Notes under the pieces: generated by a model
The model's input: the letters and a program-made list of their open reading frames with translations, nothing else
Told to the model about the DNA's origin: nothing
Databases searched by the model: none
Source of the DNA: Armillaria gallica
Lineage: Eukaryota > Basidiomycota > Agaricomycetes > Agaricales > Physalacriaceae
Direction of reading: 5' to 3'
Assembly (NCBI GenBank): GCA_037576215.1
Contig: JBANDB010000009.1
Coordinates: 1,364,001-1,428,000 of the forward strand
DNA: 64,000 bases
Part shown: one piece after another, positions 10,759 to 23,772 of the stretch
How positions within the stretch are numbered: position 1 is the stretch's first letter
Layout: each line of letters starts with the position of its first letter
Program-made: the position numbers and the translations under genes

Positions 10759-13700
10759 CTACACTCCAGTCATTCCCATTCTCTTCAGCAGCTCGTTTGC
10801 ACGTGGTTTAGAGACACTTTTCGTGAACAGGTCGGCTAGATTATCTTCTGATGTGATGTAGCGTACATCCAACTCGCCCAATTGAATGCTGTCTCAGATC
10901 CAGTGATAGTCCATAGCGAAATGCTTGGACTTGCCATGACCTTTAGTGTTTTGCGTTAGGCCGATGGCAGAATTGTTGTTGCAGTTGAGAGGGTATGGTC
11001 TGTCCTTTGTCAGCTCTATCTCGTCAAGGAACGAGCCCATCCATAATGATTGATGGCCTCCATGGACTGTGGCTACATATTCAGCTTCCGAAGTTGATAG
11101 TGCGACACATTTCTGAGATCGAGAACTCCAAGAGACGGGGCCACCGGCCATCATAAAGACATAGCCCATCGTTGACTTTCCTGTGGTCCTATCATCACCA
11201 TGGGAGGAGTCCACATAACCAACTGGGGTAAGGCCATTGTCTTCGACGTTTCCTTGGTTGTAAGTGATATGATACTCGATGGTGCCCTTTAAATAGGTGA
11301 GGACATGCATAGCACGGTTCCAATGGATAGGGTGGGTGTCTGAAGCATACTGCTGGAGGTAGTTGGTTGCAAAGGCAATGTCCGGTCTGGTACTGTTAGC
11401 AATGTGGTTCAGTGATCTGAGTATGGCGTGATAATCTTTATCCACCATGAATTCCTTGTCCGCATTTGGGATCGGTTGTGGTTGCATTTCCAGGTTCATC
11501 AGACTTCCTACTGGAAGCGGCATTGCCTTTGGCTTGCAGTCGACCATCCCAAAAGTTTCTAGCATCTTTAAAATCAGATTCTTTTGATACAGTGAGATGG
11601 TATCAGTCTTGTCATCAAACTCCACTGTCATGCCCAGGACTCTATTGTGCCTTCCCAAGTCCTTGATTTTGTATGCATTCCCTATCTCCTTCCTAACACA
11701 CTGTCCTTCCTCTTCAGATGTTGAAGCTCCAGAGACGTTGTCGGTGTATGTACATGTGTATGTGTGTTCCGATCCATTCTTCAAAAGACAAACACATGGA
11801 TCCGCTCGTGACTGCTTGTGTCCTTGTTCCACGAGAGTGTTGTTAAGTTCATGGAACCACATGTTCCCGGCATCCATCGTTCCGTACATCGCTCTCATCA
11901 TCAATAAGACATATTCCCCTTTTGGATAATCCCTTGTTACAATGTCTTCATATCCTTGTGGCAGTGACACGTAGTTTTCACCTTGAGGTTCTGTGTTCAG
12001 GTATGCACTGACGAAGTCTATAAGCCAGAATTTCAGGGCATGGGCTGCTACAATTGCAAAGAACATTCGAAGTGATTCATACAAGACTACGGCAGCAAAT
12101 GAGTCATAGTAATGTAAGCCTTTGATTTGGGTGAATCCTTTGACTACGAGTCAAGCATGACATTTGATGAGTTCTGCAGTGTCTCTGTCGAGTTTCTTGT
12201 CAAACGTCCATCTGGTATTGATAACGTGCATCCACGGCTCCTTGGGGACAACTCTCCATACGTCTCTTTCTTCCATGCGTCTAATTTCAGCATCCATTGC
12301 CAGTTTCCAGATCCTAGCCTTGGTCATTGCTTTGTAGTAGTCATCAGGTACCCACAGATCATGCCTGTCAACGATATTGCTGATTTCAGATGCTTTCAGC
12401 ACTACTATATCCTCTACGTCATCTTCTTCAGGGAGTAACAGGACAAGATTTTCATTTGCCCAGTCTTTTCCTTGCTGTTTAGCTGTTTCTTCACGTTGTG
12501 CATACTCCCTGGACTCATTTACTGCTTTTGTGGGCCTTGGTATGCAGGAGGAACATCTGGTAGGCAGTGGAATGGCTCGACGCTGAGTAGGAGGAGCTTG
12601 TGGTATGTCAGGCATGGTAGGTACAGTTGGCAATTGGATCGGTTGGGATCGATCGGGACTTGGTGGATCGATCGGTGGCTGTGGGGGATTTTTGATCATT
12701 TCTTTGAGTGGTTCAATTAGGTCTCCATACACAATCTCCCCCTCACGAGAAGAGACGGTACGCATAGGAGCGAGTTCCTCGAATATGACATCGCGGGAGA
12801 CAATGACCTTATTCCCAGGTATGTCATCTAGAACAATTCTGTAAGAACCATGCCCTGCCAAGCCAACAAACTGGCCTTTCTGTCCACGTGGTGCTAATTT
12901 GCTGTGACCTTTTGCAGCCGGTATTTTGGTGTAACAAGATGATCCCCATACTCGTAGATGCCCCACAGTTTGACGTTTCCCAGTCCATCCTTCCTCAGGT
13001 ACCTTTCCTGGATGCTGAGACAATGGGAGCAAGTTTCCAGCCTTGATAGCATAGTCACAAGCTTCTGCCCACCATCCATCAGACATTTTCGCCTCTAGTA
13101 GCAGAATACGAACCGTTCTGAAGACAATTCCAAGTGTCCGTTCAGCCATCCCATTGGCTGCAGACGAATATGGAGCAGTGAATTCAATTATCACTCCCTT
13201 TTCAATGCCCTATTCCTTCCACAATTCGCTCCTGAATTTGTTATCACATCGAAGTTTCTTTAACTTCTTCCCAGTCTGCCGCTCTGCCATCACTGTAAAT
13301 TGGTTGAGAGCCTCTAGGGTAGTCTCGGCCCTATGATCTGATATGTAATAGGATGTTCTCCGAGATGTCGCATCGTCTGCGAACATGAGGGCATATTTTA
13401 CACCCCCGATGGATCTGACATGAGCCGGGCCCCAAATATCTAACATCACCCATGCTAAGACCACTGTCTCTGGGACCACGTCAGCATCAAACGGCCGTCT
13501 CTTTTGGTTCCCCAATATGCATGGTTCACATCTTCCGCTAGCATCTCCCATCTTTTTGATGTTCAGACTGTCTACCATTGTCCCTCTTTGGAGTTCGTCG
13601 ATTCTGTCGATTCCTAGGTGTGCAAAACACATATGCCAGGTTTCCATGGGTACAGCTGCTTCCAGTGACCTCGCTGTGAGTGCAGTATATTCCTCGCTGC

Positions 13701-15127
13701 GTATTAGTGACCCATTTATTGCATATAAGTCATTAATTAGAGTCGCAGTGAATTGTGGATTTCCTTTCTGGTCTGCAAATGTCGCTTGGCCTCCACCAAA
13801 GGTCACGAACCAACCTTCTTTGTCGAGTCGGCTGATAGAGATCAAGTTTGCAGAAATGTCAGGGCAATGTAGAGCTTTGCTGAGTGTGAACACGTTCTGT
13901 ATGCCCAATACGAATGACTTCAGGGCTACTGTACCGACTTCATGGATTTTCAGTGACATGCCTGCTTTCGACGATGTTCCTGATATTTCACCCAGAGGCA
14001 GGTAGTGGAAGAAACATTCTCTGTTTTAAATGAAATGGGTAGATGCTCCTGAGTCCCCATACAACAGTGAAGTGTCTACGACACTAGCATTATTGACCAT
14101 TAGGGCTGACTCTTCTGTCTCTAGGATTCCTTCAATGCACTTCAAAATTTTATCATCAACATGCGTGGCCAGGGCAGTGACGTTTGTGTATACGGAACCT
14201 GGTTCGGATGGCAGAGCATTGGCCATGGTGAGGTTTGCAGAACTCGGAAGGGGTGCATCCCGCTTTCCTTTCCACCATGGAGGGTACTGACCCTGTCTTC
14301 CTCCCCCTAATTTCCAGCACTCGTCAAGTGTGTGCCCTAGTCCCTTGCAATTTTCGTTGGCAGTGTGGGACTTGTCAGATCTGGGAGCCGTGGTTCTCTT
14401 TGAAGAGAGGCTTTGGACTTGGAGTGTTAACGCTTGGATCGATGCTTGTAAGGCCTGGACCGTAGACTCCTGAGTAGAAGAGGGGTTATTCATGGAGTTC
14501 TGTCTGACTACTCACTCGCCGTGTGTGATAAGGCATGCAATAATGACTGTGAGGTTCTTTTCAGCATAGTGTGTTGATGATGGAGTCCCAGCTCTCGGGG
14601 AATGAATCGAGCAGAGTAGTCTTGAAGCTCTGGTCATTGATGCCAGCGCCAGCATCATTAGCTTCCTTTCGGAGCTTCTGCATTCGTTCAATGTATCCAC
14701 CATCACCACTGACTTTCTCCCCTTCTTGGTACTTCACTGCCTTCAATGTCTTCTCCCTTCGGTTATGAATTAAGTCTGAATATGTGCCGTATTGGGTTGT
14801 GAGGACATCCCATGCCATATGAGAGGGTTTATTGGGGTCAATTCCAACACCAAAGACATCTTTGACATTGCAGATAATCGATGTGAGCGCAACACCCTCG
14901 CATTGGGCATACTTGAGTAGATTTGAGGAGAGACTATTGATTGGAGTGGCTGGTAGTGGAGCAAGCATATTTCCAGGGATTGCCACCTTGTTTTCCCAGT
15001 AGTTTACAAGGCCGCGGGTGTTTCCTTCAGTCCTCATGGCCATTTCAAACATTGCCCAGTTTTCGCCATTGAATTTCTCATCATCGTCCAGTTTAATGAG
15101 GGTGACATGGTGATTTATGGTCATCAT
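10759..15127 (-). pseudogene. copia Gag-Pol polyprotein, disabled
   Basis: Domains in copia order read leftward. A Gag of the UBN2 type starts at ATG 15125-15127. A zinc knuckle follows (NCKGLGHTLDEC, first Cys missing because of a small insertion), then a protease active site (YGDSGAS, about 14040), GAG-pre-integrase and integrase (HLGIDRI..CEPCILGNQK; MLDIWGP; FADDATS; LRCDNKFRSELW; an NGMAERT segment). Then comes reverse transcriptase (ARLVVKG region lost to stops, VSAYLN, active site YTDN instead of YxDD near 11740), and RNase H (YVDSSHGDD..ALSTSEAEY). The polyprotein ends at TAG 10759-10761. Stops or frame changes lie near 14026, 13205 and 12150. The D-to-N change in the RT active site and the stops make it inactive. 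Confidence 0.85.
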
Positions 15128-15238
15128 GATAGGGGGTGTATGGTGTTCATATTGCACAATCTGTGCGATTTATTGAGCCATTCGGTAAAGACGTGCAGTG
15201 TATTGACCAGGAGGGAAGAGCAATGGGAGCCCAGAACC

Positions 15239-15419
15239 TGTTAAGAATACAATAGCTCAGTCAGACACACATCGTAGTAGTGAATGGCTGAGGTGCGAAG
15301 AAGGGGAAATTGGTAAATATATGAAATGAAAGAAAGGAGGTAAGGTTCTAAATATAGTAAGTTTGTTCACAAATAAAGTATAAGGAATATCGATAACAGG
15401 TGAGGCTGAATCTCCAACA
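15239..15419 (-). repeat. 5' LTR of the copia element
   Basis: 181 bp, TGTTAAGAAT..CTCCAACA on the plus strand. It matches the outer parts of the left LTR with scattered differences (for example CACATCGTAG versus CACGTCGTAG). Confidence 0.9.
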
Positions 15420-17383
15420 TGGATCAGTCTTGACAACACTTCAAATAATAACACATTTATGCGCTTTCTCAAGTCAGAGCTAAGGTGTCAACACATTCTA
15501 TTTGATGCCATCAAGCGACATATCCGGTACATTCAGATCATTAAAGTCTCATCATGTAATCCTATGATTTCAATAGGTGCTTTGCACATATCGTTAATTT
15601 AGCATGCAAAGCAGTTCTCACTGCTATCACTGATCTTGAATTTGTGGCATTAGATGCTGTGGATTTTGAGCCTACAGTGGAGGGAGCAAACATGTTTGGT
15701 GCCGCACTTCAACATGTGACAATCGCCTTGGTTAGGACCCTTGTCCAAGTTGTACATTTCAAATCAATCAATAGATTGTCTTCTGATCTGGGTATCTTCT
15801 TAGACTTGTGCTTCATCACTCCAGTGCCAGTTCTTTTCTGAAGTAGTCGCTGCTCTCGACCTAAATAACTTACAGCTACTTCGTGATGTGATCACTCACT
15901 GGTCATCGACTCTTTTGATGATAGATCGAGCACTCTATTTACGACCAGTTAGTTCCTCTTGTTCACTATTGGATTTGCATCTGACTTGCTTAGGCTGTTG
16001 ATAATTTCCTGAATGCCAGGGAGTTTCCTGAACTGTGAAAATACAAGCTCAGTGATGCAGAATGGAATGTCTTGGCTGACTTCAAGGAAATCCTCTCTGT
16101 GTGTTTGATTCTTCTCTTGTATTTAGATAACATTGACACCTGTATATTTAGGTCCCACATTCCTTTCAACAACTGCTATCTACAGAGAAGACACCATGTA
16201 TCTGTAATACAATTTCTGCCTTCGAAGCTATGAAGACCATGTGGGAGAATAAGCGGCTCAAATTCCCGCATCTTGCCGACATCATAACAGCTGGCCTCAA
16301 TAAGCTTGATGACTATCATGAGCGAGCTGATGATGTCCCAGTGTACTTCTTTGCTATCTGTACATGCTTACTCTTTGGGGAATATCTCTATTCTGATGCC
16401 TAATAGTAATTAATCCTATGCATAAACTCATGTGGTTTCATCAGCATCTACCAGAGAAGGTTCAAGATATACAGGTGATGTTCATTGAAACAGTGATTCC
16501 AGTACCTATGGTCAGATAATCTATACATCCTTATATTATTCATCATTAGCTTCAGTCATATTATCGAATGGCGGACGTCCATCACCAGACACCTGCATGC
16601 CCACCTGCAACCGCTCTTGCACGTGCAGCTGCTATTCTTGGCATGGATGCAATCAACGAGGCAGATAATTCACACCATCAAAGTCTGGAGACTGAGGTGA
16701 ATGCTTATCTGTCAGAGCCATGAAGCAGCATCCCTATTCTCAAGTACTGGGAGGTATGAACACTTTTTGTATTCATTATTAAGTATCAATGTCTTAGTAT
16801 CTTATTTGCAGGATAATTAGCACCACTATCCAACATTATTTGCATTTGCTCTTGATATCCTGCCAATTCAAAGCACATCAGTGCCTTCGGAGTGAGTTTT
16901 TTCTAGTGCAAAAGAGACAGATGCATTACGGCAAAATCAACTAAGCCCAGATGCAATGGAAGCACTTCAGATGTTGAAGTTTTCCATTTGGAATGGGTGG
17001 GGACTTAGTTTTACACATGGCATGGACGAGGAAGCACAGCTACATGAACTGGAAGAGTTAATTGGACATCAGACATCTGTTCCAGAGGATATGCATGCAT
17101 TTATTAAGTCGCTAGCAGGTGAACTCAGATAATGTAATCTTTTTGTAATCAATTTCCTTTTATGATGATGCACTGTGGCCTGCGCCTTTAGCCAATGGAG
17201 CTGAGCTGTAGCCGCATCCAAATTTATGGCTAGGCTAGGCTCAGCTATATAAAATTTCCAAAGCTGTCATTAGCCAAGCCGCACTGGGTTTTGCCATGCC
17301 ACAGCAACACTAGATCATACCTATGGGTCCCAAATCACCAAAAATCTGGCATCCAGAGCTGTATAGGGATTATCCGGGGTCCT

Positions 17384-19369
17384 GGCCAGCCCGGTGCCAA
17401 CCACTGCCGTCTTCTCTTACATTCTGACAGTGACCTGCTCACCTTGCCAGGCTGCCTTGGTTGGTTCAATATTCATTTCCCATGTCTTGTATTCAAAAAT
17501 TCCGCTTTAAATCAACCTGCTCCCCATTCATAATCTACAACTATCTCGTATTACTGAGATTTTGTTCTGGTGATACTACAACATGCTCTGCCAGATTTTT
17601 CAATGGAAGAAAGGCAGGGTAAGGACAAAGGAGACCTAGCAGAAGTGCATTTATCCAATGCAGAGTTGTCGAACAGAAGATAAGGGTAGCTGGTTTGGTT
17701 CAAATGTTGAGGTATGCACGTCCGATAGATCGACAGTTATTCATTTCTAATCTTCACCTGCTGCAAGTGTCATTACTAGTAGATCTGTGTACCTGAGCAC
17801 GATAATTGAATGTACCATTGACGGCGAGGTCACCCACCACTCTGCTACCTCCAACAGCCAGGTAAGCATGAGCCGCTACTATACAATTTCAAATAGATCT
17901 CATGTCTGCGTGTTTTTACTCTAGGACCTCCATGATGGCCATCGGCTCCCATGTTGACCATTGATCCAATGTCTACGCTCTCCCTACTGGAGAATTTAAT
18001 GGCAAGGAGACAAACACAAGGTTCAGCAAGTCAGAGGCTCACATCCATTCAGAGATTCATCATGCAACAAGCATGTGAAGGGGAAAGTATCAAGCACGAT
18101 GTTTGTACTATGACGTGAGGTCATTTTACCGTTCACATTTTTTTTGTTCAAACTTCATCCATCAGGCAGATGCGTCTTCACCCAGAACTTCAATTGCTCT
18201 ACAGACAATATAAGCCTCCAATGACAGAAAAACCAGGATCTGAATGTCAATCACACATACCCTCCAACCATCCTGCCATATCGGATAGAGGTGACTGGCT
18301 TTGTAGCAGTGTCAACGGCCCATTGTACTCAGAGGGACTTTGGTGCATTCTGTCCTGTTGGAATATTGCACCTTCTGTGCAGTGAAGCGATCCATTGTAG
18401 CTCATGGACGTATTATGCCTTGTACTTTCGAGTTCAGTTTCACTGGTTCCACTTTCAACTGTACCAAACACGTCAACGGCACTGTCTACCTTATCATCCT
18501 ACTTCAATGCCCGTCACTACCTGATCCAATAATACGCTCAAAGCAATGCAGCATTAGGACTCATGAATTGTATGGGCTCTTGTCTTGGGCACCTGAACGA
18601 GCTTGCTGATGGGTTTTTCCTCGTATGATACACTCACACTGGTCGGAGAGGCTGTCCAGTTATCTAGACTATAATAACTCAGGTTGTACATACAACAGAT
18701 GTGAATTTTGAAATTTGTGCTAATTGTGGTTGTAGTGATAACATCGCTGTGGACACCGTCTCCCTATTTGCAAATGCTGAACAAAGCATGAGTCATTAAC
18801 AACAGCCACCGGTGGTTGTCATTACCTCCAACGCGTTGGGTCTTAAAGCGCATCTTATCGTATAAGTACAACATCATCCAAAGTACATTCCAGGCTAAAA
18901 CAAAAAGACCAGACCACCTCAGCTATGTAATGTCCGCACACATCAGGACACATTCAAAACCTGCTCTCTCTCATTTCCACCTACTCTCTAAGCCTTGGTT
19001 ATGCTGGCCTGCACTGATGATCTTAACAAGTCTTCATATTCATGTACGACATCAACGAGTTCCCTGTTGGCATATTCGAACTGGATCTCACACCGCCAAA
19101 TCAAGCAGCTGAAATCTGCAGCATGGACAGTGGATGTGTCATGTCAAGATGGATTTTCTCCTTTATCCGTGGTGGGTGCCCGTATTCCCTTGTTGACTGT
19201 AATAGTATGCCCACCTGGGCACTCATCAGATAAGGAGGGATGATGCATTGAAACTTTTGACGTGAAGTTTCTGAAATGTAGTGGCTACATATTATTTTCA
19301 TTTCTGCAAGATACTTGTTAGGCAAACAATCGATGCCAATGGAAGTAGAACCTTTCAGTACATCAGACG
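17384..19369. other. CpG-poor stretch, no gene recognised
   Basis: Frames of 70-100 residues are present on the plus strand (18170-19243). None has a motif I recognise or a convincing splice chain. Rich in TpG/CpA, as expected of decayed repeat DNA. Confidence 0.45.
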
Positions 19370-19714
19370 TTAGATCAATTTCCTGACATGAGACTGACCT
19401 GTCATTATAGTGCATTGCATTACGCATGTTGAACGACTATGTAACTGGTCAAGAGGTAAGATGTGGGTCCTGTTCATGTCCCCAACTAGTCTCAGTCTCT
19501 GCATTGCAAAAGCCCATTCCCACTCTCTCAGGCCTTCTCGAACCTGACGATCCACCAACAAATGCTCAAAATCGAACCATTTGTCTGAACAGACCTTGAC
19601 AACCATCACGTTCCTAACACAATAGTCTTTCTGTTGTGATCTGCATGCGGGCGTATCAGAGATAAGCCTACGACATAGAGCAGATATCGCTTGGAAGGCT
19701 ACAAATTTATACAT
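19370..19714 (-). pseudogene. Truncated kinase-like gene fragment, paralogue of 34040-34869
   Basis: The minus frame contains CVRNVMVV, KWFDFEHLLVD, REGLREWEWAFAMQ and DMNRTHI. These correspond one-to-one to WVRNVMVL, KWFDFEHSLVD, REGLIEGEWAFAMR and YMNRTRI of the intact gene at 34.0-34.9 kb. The catalytic HGD loop is destroyed (the segment before the DY pair no longer matches) and the N-lobe is absent. It is in the same orientation as the intact gene, so it is not simply the mirror of the palindrome. Confidence 0.7.
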
Positions 19715-20299
19715 TTGATAATGTGCCTTCCATCACTGCTAGCACGGATCCCGCTTCCATGCAGTAGTTTCCTACCGCTGGCCTGTTGGCATTATACCTT
19801 TTGATTCACATCTAAGTACACACCTTGCCCACCTTCGAGAAACACGAATGAAATGAAGACAAGATACTGTTTCTATCTTTTACCTTGTTTGCTTACTGTG
19901 GATCAGCCTTTTTGGAATGTTTGTAGTACATGACAAGTAACATGTCCCTGATACAGGTTACACATCGCACGCTGTATCTAATGCCCCAACAGGACTAATG
20001 CTCCCTGAAAACTGAAGTAATAACACTGAATCAGACCAGGGACAGACAACATCAACATATGTATCATAAGTAGAGAAAACAGAGAACATAGAAAAGACGG
20101 TTAGAGATAGTATCTCGTATATATAAACTCGGACAGATGACAATATGTACCTACTGATCAGAGAGGGATGGTCTATATGTGGTTTGGAGAATTGAATTTG
20201 TATGGAAAAGCACTGTGGATAATGCAGATGTCCTAAGATGTCACATCTAAGTAGAGATGGCTCTGCTTGGTGGGTGTACTGCATGCTCAACCCTAATTG

Positions 20300-20785
20300 T
20301 CAAGGGCAATAGTGAGTATGAAACATATCGTCGGGAGACATATAATGGGCACTTGCATTTGTGGGAGGAGAAACCATATGCGAATGACGGAGCTCAGTAA
20401 GCTGCAACCGAAGGTTGTTTAGTTGATCTAGGTTCTGCAGGTCTTGAACAAAGTGGTGATCACGATTGGCGATCGCCAGTCTTTTGGTCTGGCCAAAAAT
20501 CTCCATGGAATCAAAATCCTGAGCCATCCCATACTGTGTTGCCAGCTTCTTCTCCAACAGTTCCAGAGGTATGATTTTAGATTTTATGTCCTTTATCGCT
20601 GCTTGGATGCGGTTGTGATGAGTGGTGGGGAGCTCGGAGGCTGACACGCAGACACTGGTGACTGGGTCTGCTGGACGTATCGCTTCAATGTTTTTGACGT
20701 TCAAAGACATTTTGGCTGAGTCTGGGGATTGTGCCATGTGTAAAGCATGAGGTGGAGTCAGCTTATCCTGGCTCAGCGCATCCAC
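20300..20785 (-). CDS. Hypothetical protein with predicted helical region
   Basis: A 161-codon open frame. The central part (RIQAAIKDIKSKIIPLELLE..QDLQNLDQLNNLRLQL) looks alpha-helical and coiled-coil-like. I do not recognise the family. The surrounding DNA is decayed and CpG-poor, so this may be an exon of a broken gene. The frame just upstream (20773-20997) could be an earlier exon but shows no supporting motif. Confidence 0.3.
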   Translation of the reverse strand: MDALSQDKLTPPHALHMAQSPDSAKMSLNVKNIEAIRPADPVTSVCVSASELPTTHHNRIQAAIKDIKSKIIPLELLEKKLATQYGMAQDFDSMEIFGQTKRLAIANRDHHFVQDLQNLDQLNNLRLQLTELRHSHMVSPPTNASAHYMSPDDMFHTHYCP

Positions 20786-23772
20786 GCTGTGGTTTCACCT
20801 GCAACTGCATGAAAGATGAAAAGGATTTTGGTGTTTATGAAGGTAGTCCATCTGGCTGTCCCTAACAGTGCAGGAGTCATGGTAACATGACATATACGTG
20901 TCATCTGCAACGAGCAACAATTACGATTCATCTTCTTTTTTACTTTCATCTTCGCTCTTGTGAATGTCTTCATTGTCTTCTCACTTGCAAGTAACAAATA
21001 AGCAGCACTGAAGGTTGATAGTAATGATTTTGAGGGGGCCCAGAACTATACACCGCTTGCCAGAATGCTGCCGCTGATAGAACCCAAGTAACCAAATGTG
21101 TATATCTACCAAAGGGCAGATCCAGGTGTAATGGATATACTTAGATATGATATATAGGAACATTGATAGACTAGGTAAGATATCACAGGAGTGGCGATAG
21201 GACCGGCGTCATAATGAGAACAAGGTTACACCTTGCCTGGGTAACTGCATGTGATCAAAACGACGCGTCAAGGCATGTATCATACTGTATGGAGATGGAG
21301 ACAGCAGTTCAAGGCGATTGGCGGTAAAAATTCAACTGGAGAAGATGGAATTTCATGTCCTTGGTACTTTGAACGCCCTTCATATTGTTCCGACAGATGA
21401 CAGGAAGTGTGAATAATCCATACCGATGTTACTTTCCTCTGGGTCTCCAGCCATTTGCAGTGGCAGTGTAGGTATCTCAAGTAACCTTCTGCTGTGGATG
21501 GTATGATTTAGAGAAAGACGACGGTCAGTGATTTTAACTACAAAGTCAATCCTTTGCAATAGTGAAACACTCAAAAAGTTGGCAGCTAAGAAATCATTGG
21601 TTTGTCAGGCTCATGAAAGTGTAGCAGATAATGGGTAGACTCACCTTCGCATCCACCTATATCAATCCCAACCCATAAGTCCAAAGAGCACAATTGATCT
21701 TCACTGGCTGCCGCAGTGAGCTTTGAGCGAGTTTTCAGCCATTTTGAGGAGAGTAGCGATTAAGTATAATATGCGGTGCTGAGATATGTGGGGGTGCTAC
21801 AATCGGCCGACAGCGTTACCATGGATGTGACAGTGTGATGGGATTGCTCTTTGCCCATCACCAACTAACCTGGCTTTATTATACACTTGTGAAGCTCGTA
21901 TCGCCAACGTGCAGCTCAATTTCTTCATTCACCGTGATTGTCCTTCAGTCACACTGTTTGCTATTGCAACTGGCCAATAATCGAGATATGACCAGAGTTG
22001 CAAGTAGCGAGAGGCTCGGTGCAGCCTCTGAAGTTCTTGTATTGCAGGTAAGCATTCCGTCCTCATTTCCTTTGCCATTGGGTGTACTCAATATACCCAT
22101 TAGAAACTATTTAATATGCAGGTAAATGCACATAAAATACTGTCTCCAGAGCATCAATCTGCTGCTGCAGCGGTGCTCGGGGGTAGAAAGGTCACAGGAC
22201 AGCGAGTGCTGAAAATGTACTAGGCACCGCGACTTTGTATCCACGAGCACTCCAGCCATTGGATGGTTGTCAGCAAATCTATCATAAGACTTCATCACCA
22301 TAGGTTATTGCCATCTTGTTTTTGATCCCAGCCATCCGTTTGTGCACGCTCTTCTTGGTCGCCAGAGGGAAGCTTTTGGTTCATTGTATTGCTCCGATCT
22401 TTCATTGGCAATGGAAGGCAGCATGCAAACTATTTGAAACAGGGGGAATCGGCTGAGTAAATGTGAGAAGAATCCCATCAGCACATTTGTATTGATCATT
22501 CTTTCACTAGGTGCCTGGGAGGCATCTCCTCTTCTGAAGCAGAGTCTATGGGACTCCTTGACCCCACCTTGACACCCCCACAATGAATCAATGTGAAGAG
22601 TAGTCAATGGTGAGGACACTCTGATTTGAGATGGAAAGGGCACTGCGGCCATGAACACAACTTTTCAGGGGTCTGCGTATCCCAAAAGTCAGTCAATATT
22701 TGATGCTGGGAGGAACATGTAAGTTGATGAATAATGACTGTCATGATGGATGCTCTAACCCTTATTCAAAGGATGCGTGCTAACACGACTACCTTGGGGA
22801 AGAGTCCATTCGCACATTGGCAATTATCAGACAGCTTGTTTCTTGCAGAACGCCTTGTGTCATTGTTACTGCTACAGAAGAGACTGTGCCGATGTGTCTT
22901 TCCATATCATATGCTAGTTCTTCTAGTAGCACCGTCATGGCAATCTCTCTGCTCATCTTCATCTAGAACCGGCTCTTGTTCTTTCAGCAACATGGAGATG
23001 TCCCAGGCCATCAAATCCAAATGTTCTTGAAGACCAGTTGATACACACTCTACAGTCAGGTTTTTCTCCCAAGTCTTAGACAACCATCCATCCCGAAGCT
23101 CCAAGAGCCAGAATCATATGCCTGCAGCAGTATTTGTCACGACCTGTTTTTTTCATCTTTATCCCTTAAATATGGGAAAATCTCCACAGGTGCATGTCGA
23201 CTTGCAGGCTTGTGGGTCTATGTGGGCGCACTGTATTGGTGCAGACAGAGATATCGTATGTAATTTTCGATCCCAAGTTCAATGGTGGCATGTTGATTCC
23301 CTCTGCCACAGAGACAGCTAGATTTGCTCATTCCTCAAAATGCCACTGGGAGATGCTCTATCTCATACTGACCCGAAATCAGCAGGACCGGTACAAGTAA
23401 GAGGGACCCTTTTCGCCAAGTGGCTTGCTCCTCATTTATCCCGATACTGACATTCCATATGGCTGCGTTGCAGTCTATGGCAGTGCTCAGGAATGGTTGT
23501 ATTATGGTTGAAGATCTCTCTCAGATCGTTTTCATTATAGATGTTTCAAATGTCTGGGTCGAGATCCGCGTGCAGTTCGTGCTTCTTGTCAGATGCGGTC
23601 ACACCTTCAAAGTCGCGTGCAGTAGGTTGTTTCGTTATTGACTCCTTCTGCGGTCCCTTTAACACGAAACGAGTGAGTTCGTTGATCTCATTGCGTCTTG
23701 CCCTCAACCTCAACATGATGCTACTCATATATAAGTGAGGTCTTTTTCCCCACTCATTAACACATTCAAACA

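Larger units (their letters stand above)
10424..15419 (-). mobile_element. Ty1/copia LTR retrotransposon inserted in the hAT
   Basis: The left LTR is 10424-10729 and the right LTR 15239-15419. Both run TGTTAAGAAT..CTCCAACA on the plus strand, so TG..CA ends are present. A 5-bp target duplication, TGGAT, lies at 10419-10423 and 15420-15424. The element is coded on the minus strand, so the right LTR is the 5' LTR, and a purine-rich tract (CAGGGGGAG) abuts the 3' LTR. The LTRs differ by a few point changes and by a 125-bp insertion in the left one. Integration interrupted a conserved WI-S-LDN segment of the hAT transposase. Confidence 0.92.
8880..17132 (+). pseudogene. hAT transposase, broken
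   Basis: Starts at ATG 8880 with a Gly/Arg/His-rich N-terminus. A BED-like zinc-finger region follows (ADIYLFFEEYENRMYCILCK, about 9450-9510; the His half lies across an intron). A catalytic-core segment GKISFTCDLWTNSN lies about 10106-10160. The copia insertion splits the segment at GW / ISLDNTSNNNTFMRFL (10423 / 15420). Later parts follow: FAHIVNLACKAVL (about 15585-15620) and the hAT C-terminal dimerisation motif LPIQSTSVPSE*VFSSAKETD, with an in-frame TGA where CGA (Arg) is expected (about 16860-16925). The protein ends at TAA 17130-17132. Several other in-frame stops are present (for example after FLML near 9948). The enzyme cannot be made from this copy, though the ends could still be mobilised in trans. 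Confidence 0.8.
8209..17312 (+). mobile_element. hAT transposon, interrupted by a Ty1/copia element
   Basis: Terminal inverted repeats are TAGTGTTGCTGTGGCACGGC on the left and the inverted TAGTGTTGCTGTGGCATGGC on the right. They are flanked by a perfect 8-bp target duplication, GATCATAC, at 8201-8208 and 17313-17320. Both ends carry subterminal GGCTGAGC/GGCTCA motifs (8240-8350 and 17190-17290), as in other hAT elements. The 9.1-kb length includes the 4996-bp copia insertion, so the original element was about 4.1 kb. The transposase gene inside is broken. Confidence 0.92.
7833..17383. mobile_element. Older TIR element split by the hAT insertion
   Basis: The sequence AGGACCCCGGAAAATGCC..CAGAGCTCTGG at 7833-7862 is repeated in inverted form at 17352-17383 (reverse complement AGGACCCCGGATAATCCC..CAGCTCTGG). 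Removing the hAT and one copy of its target duplication would join about 370 bp of left part to 70 bp of right part, a MITE-sized element. Its ends resemble those of the element at 12-347 (AGG..CCC.GGAA; TCCGGAAAAT). I could not find a clean target duplication. Confidence 0.5.

Noticed and set aside
19958..20290. 110-codon minus-strand frame
   Set aside because: Low-complexity hydrophobic translation in decayed DNA; no motif or splice support.
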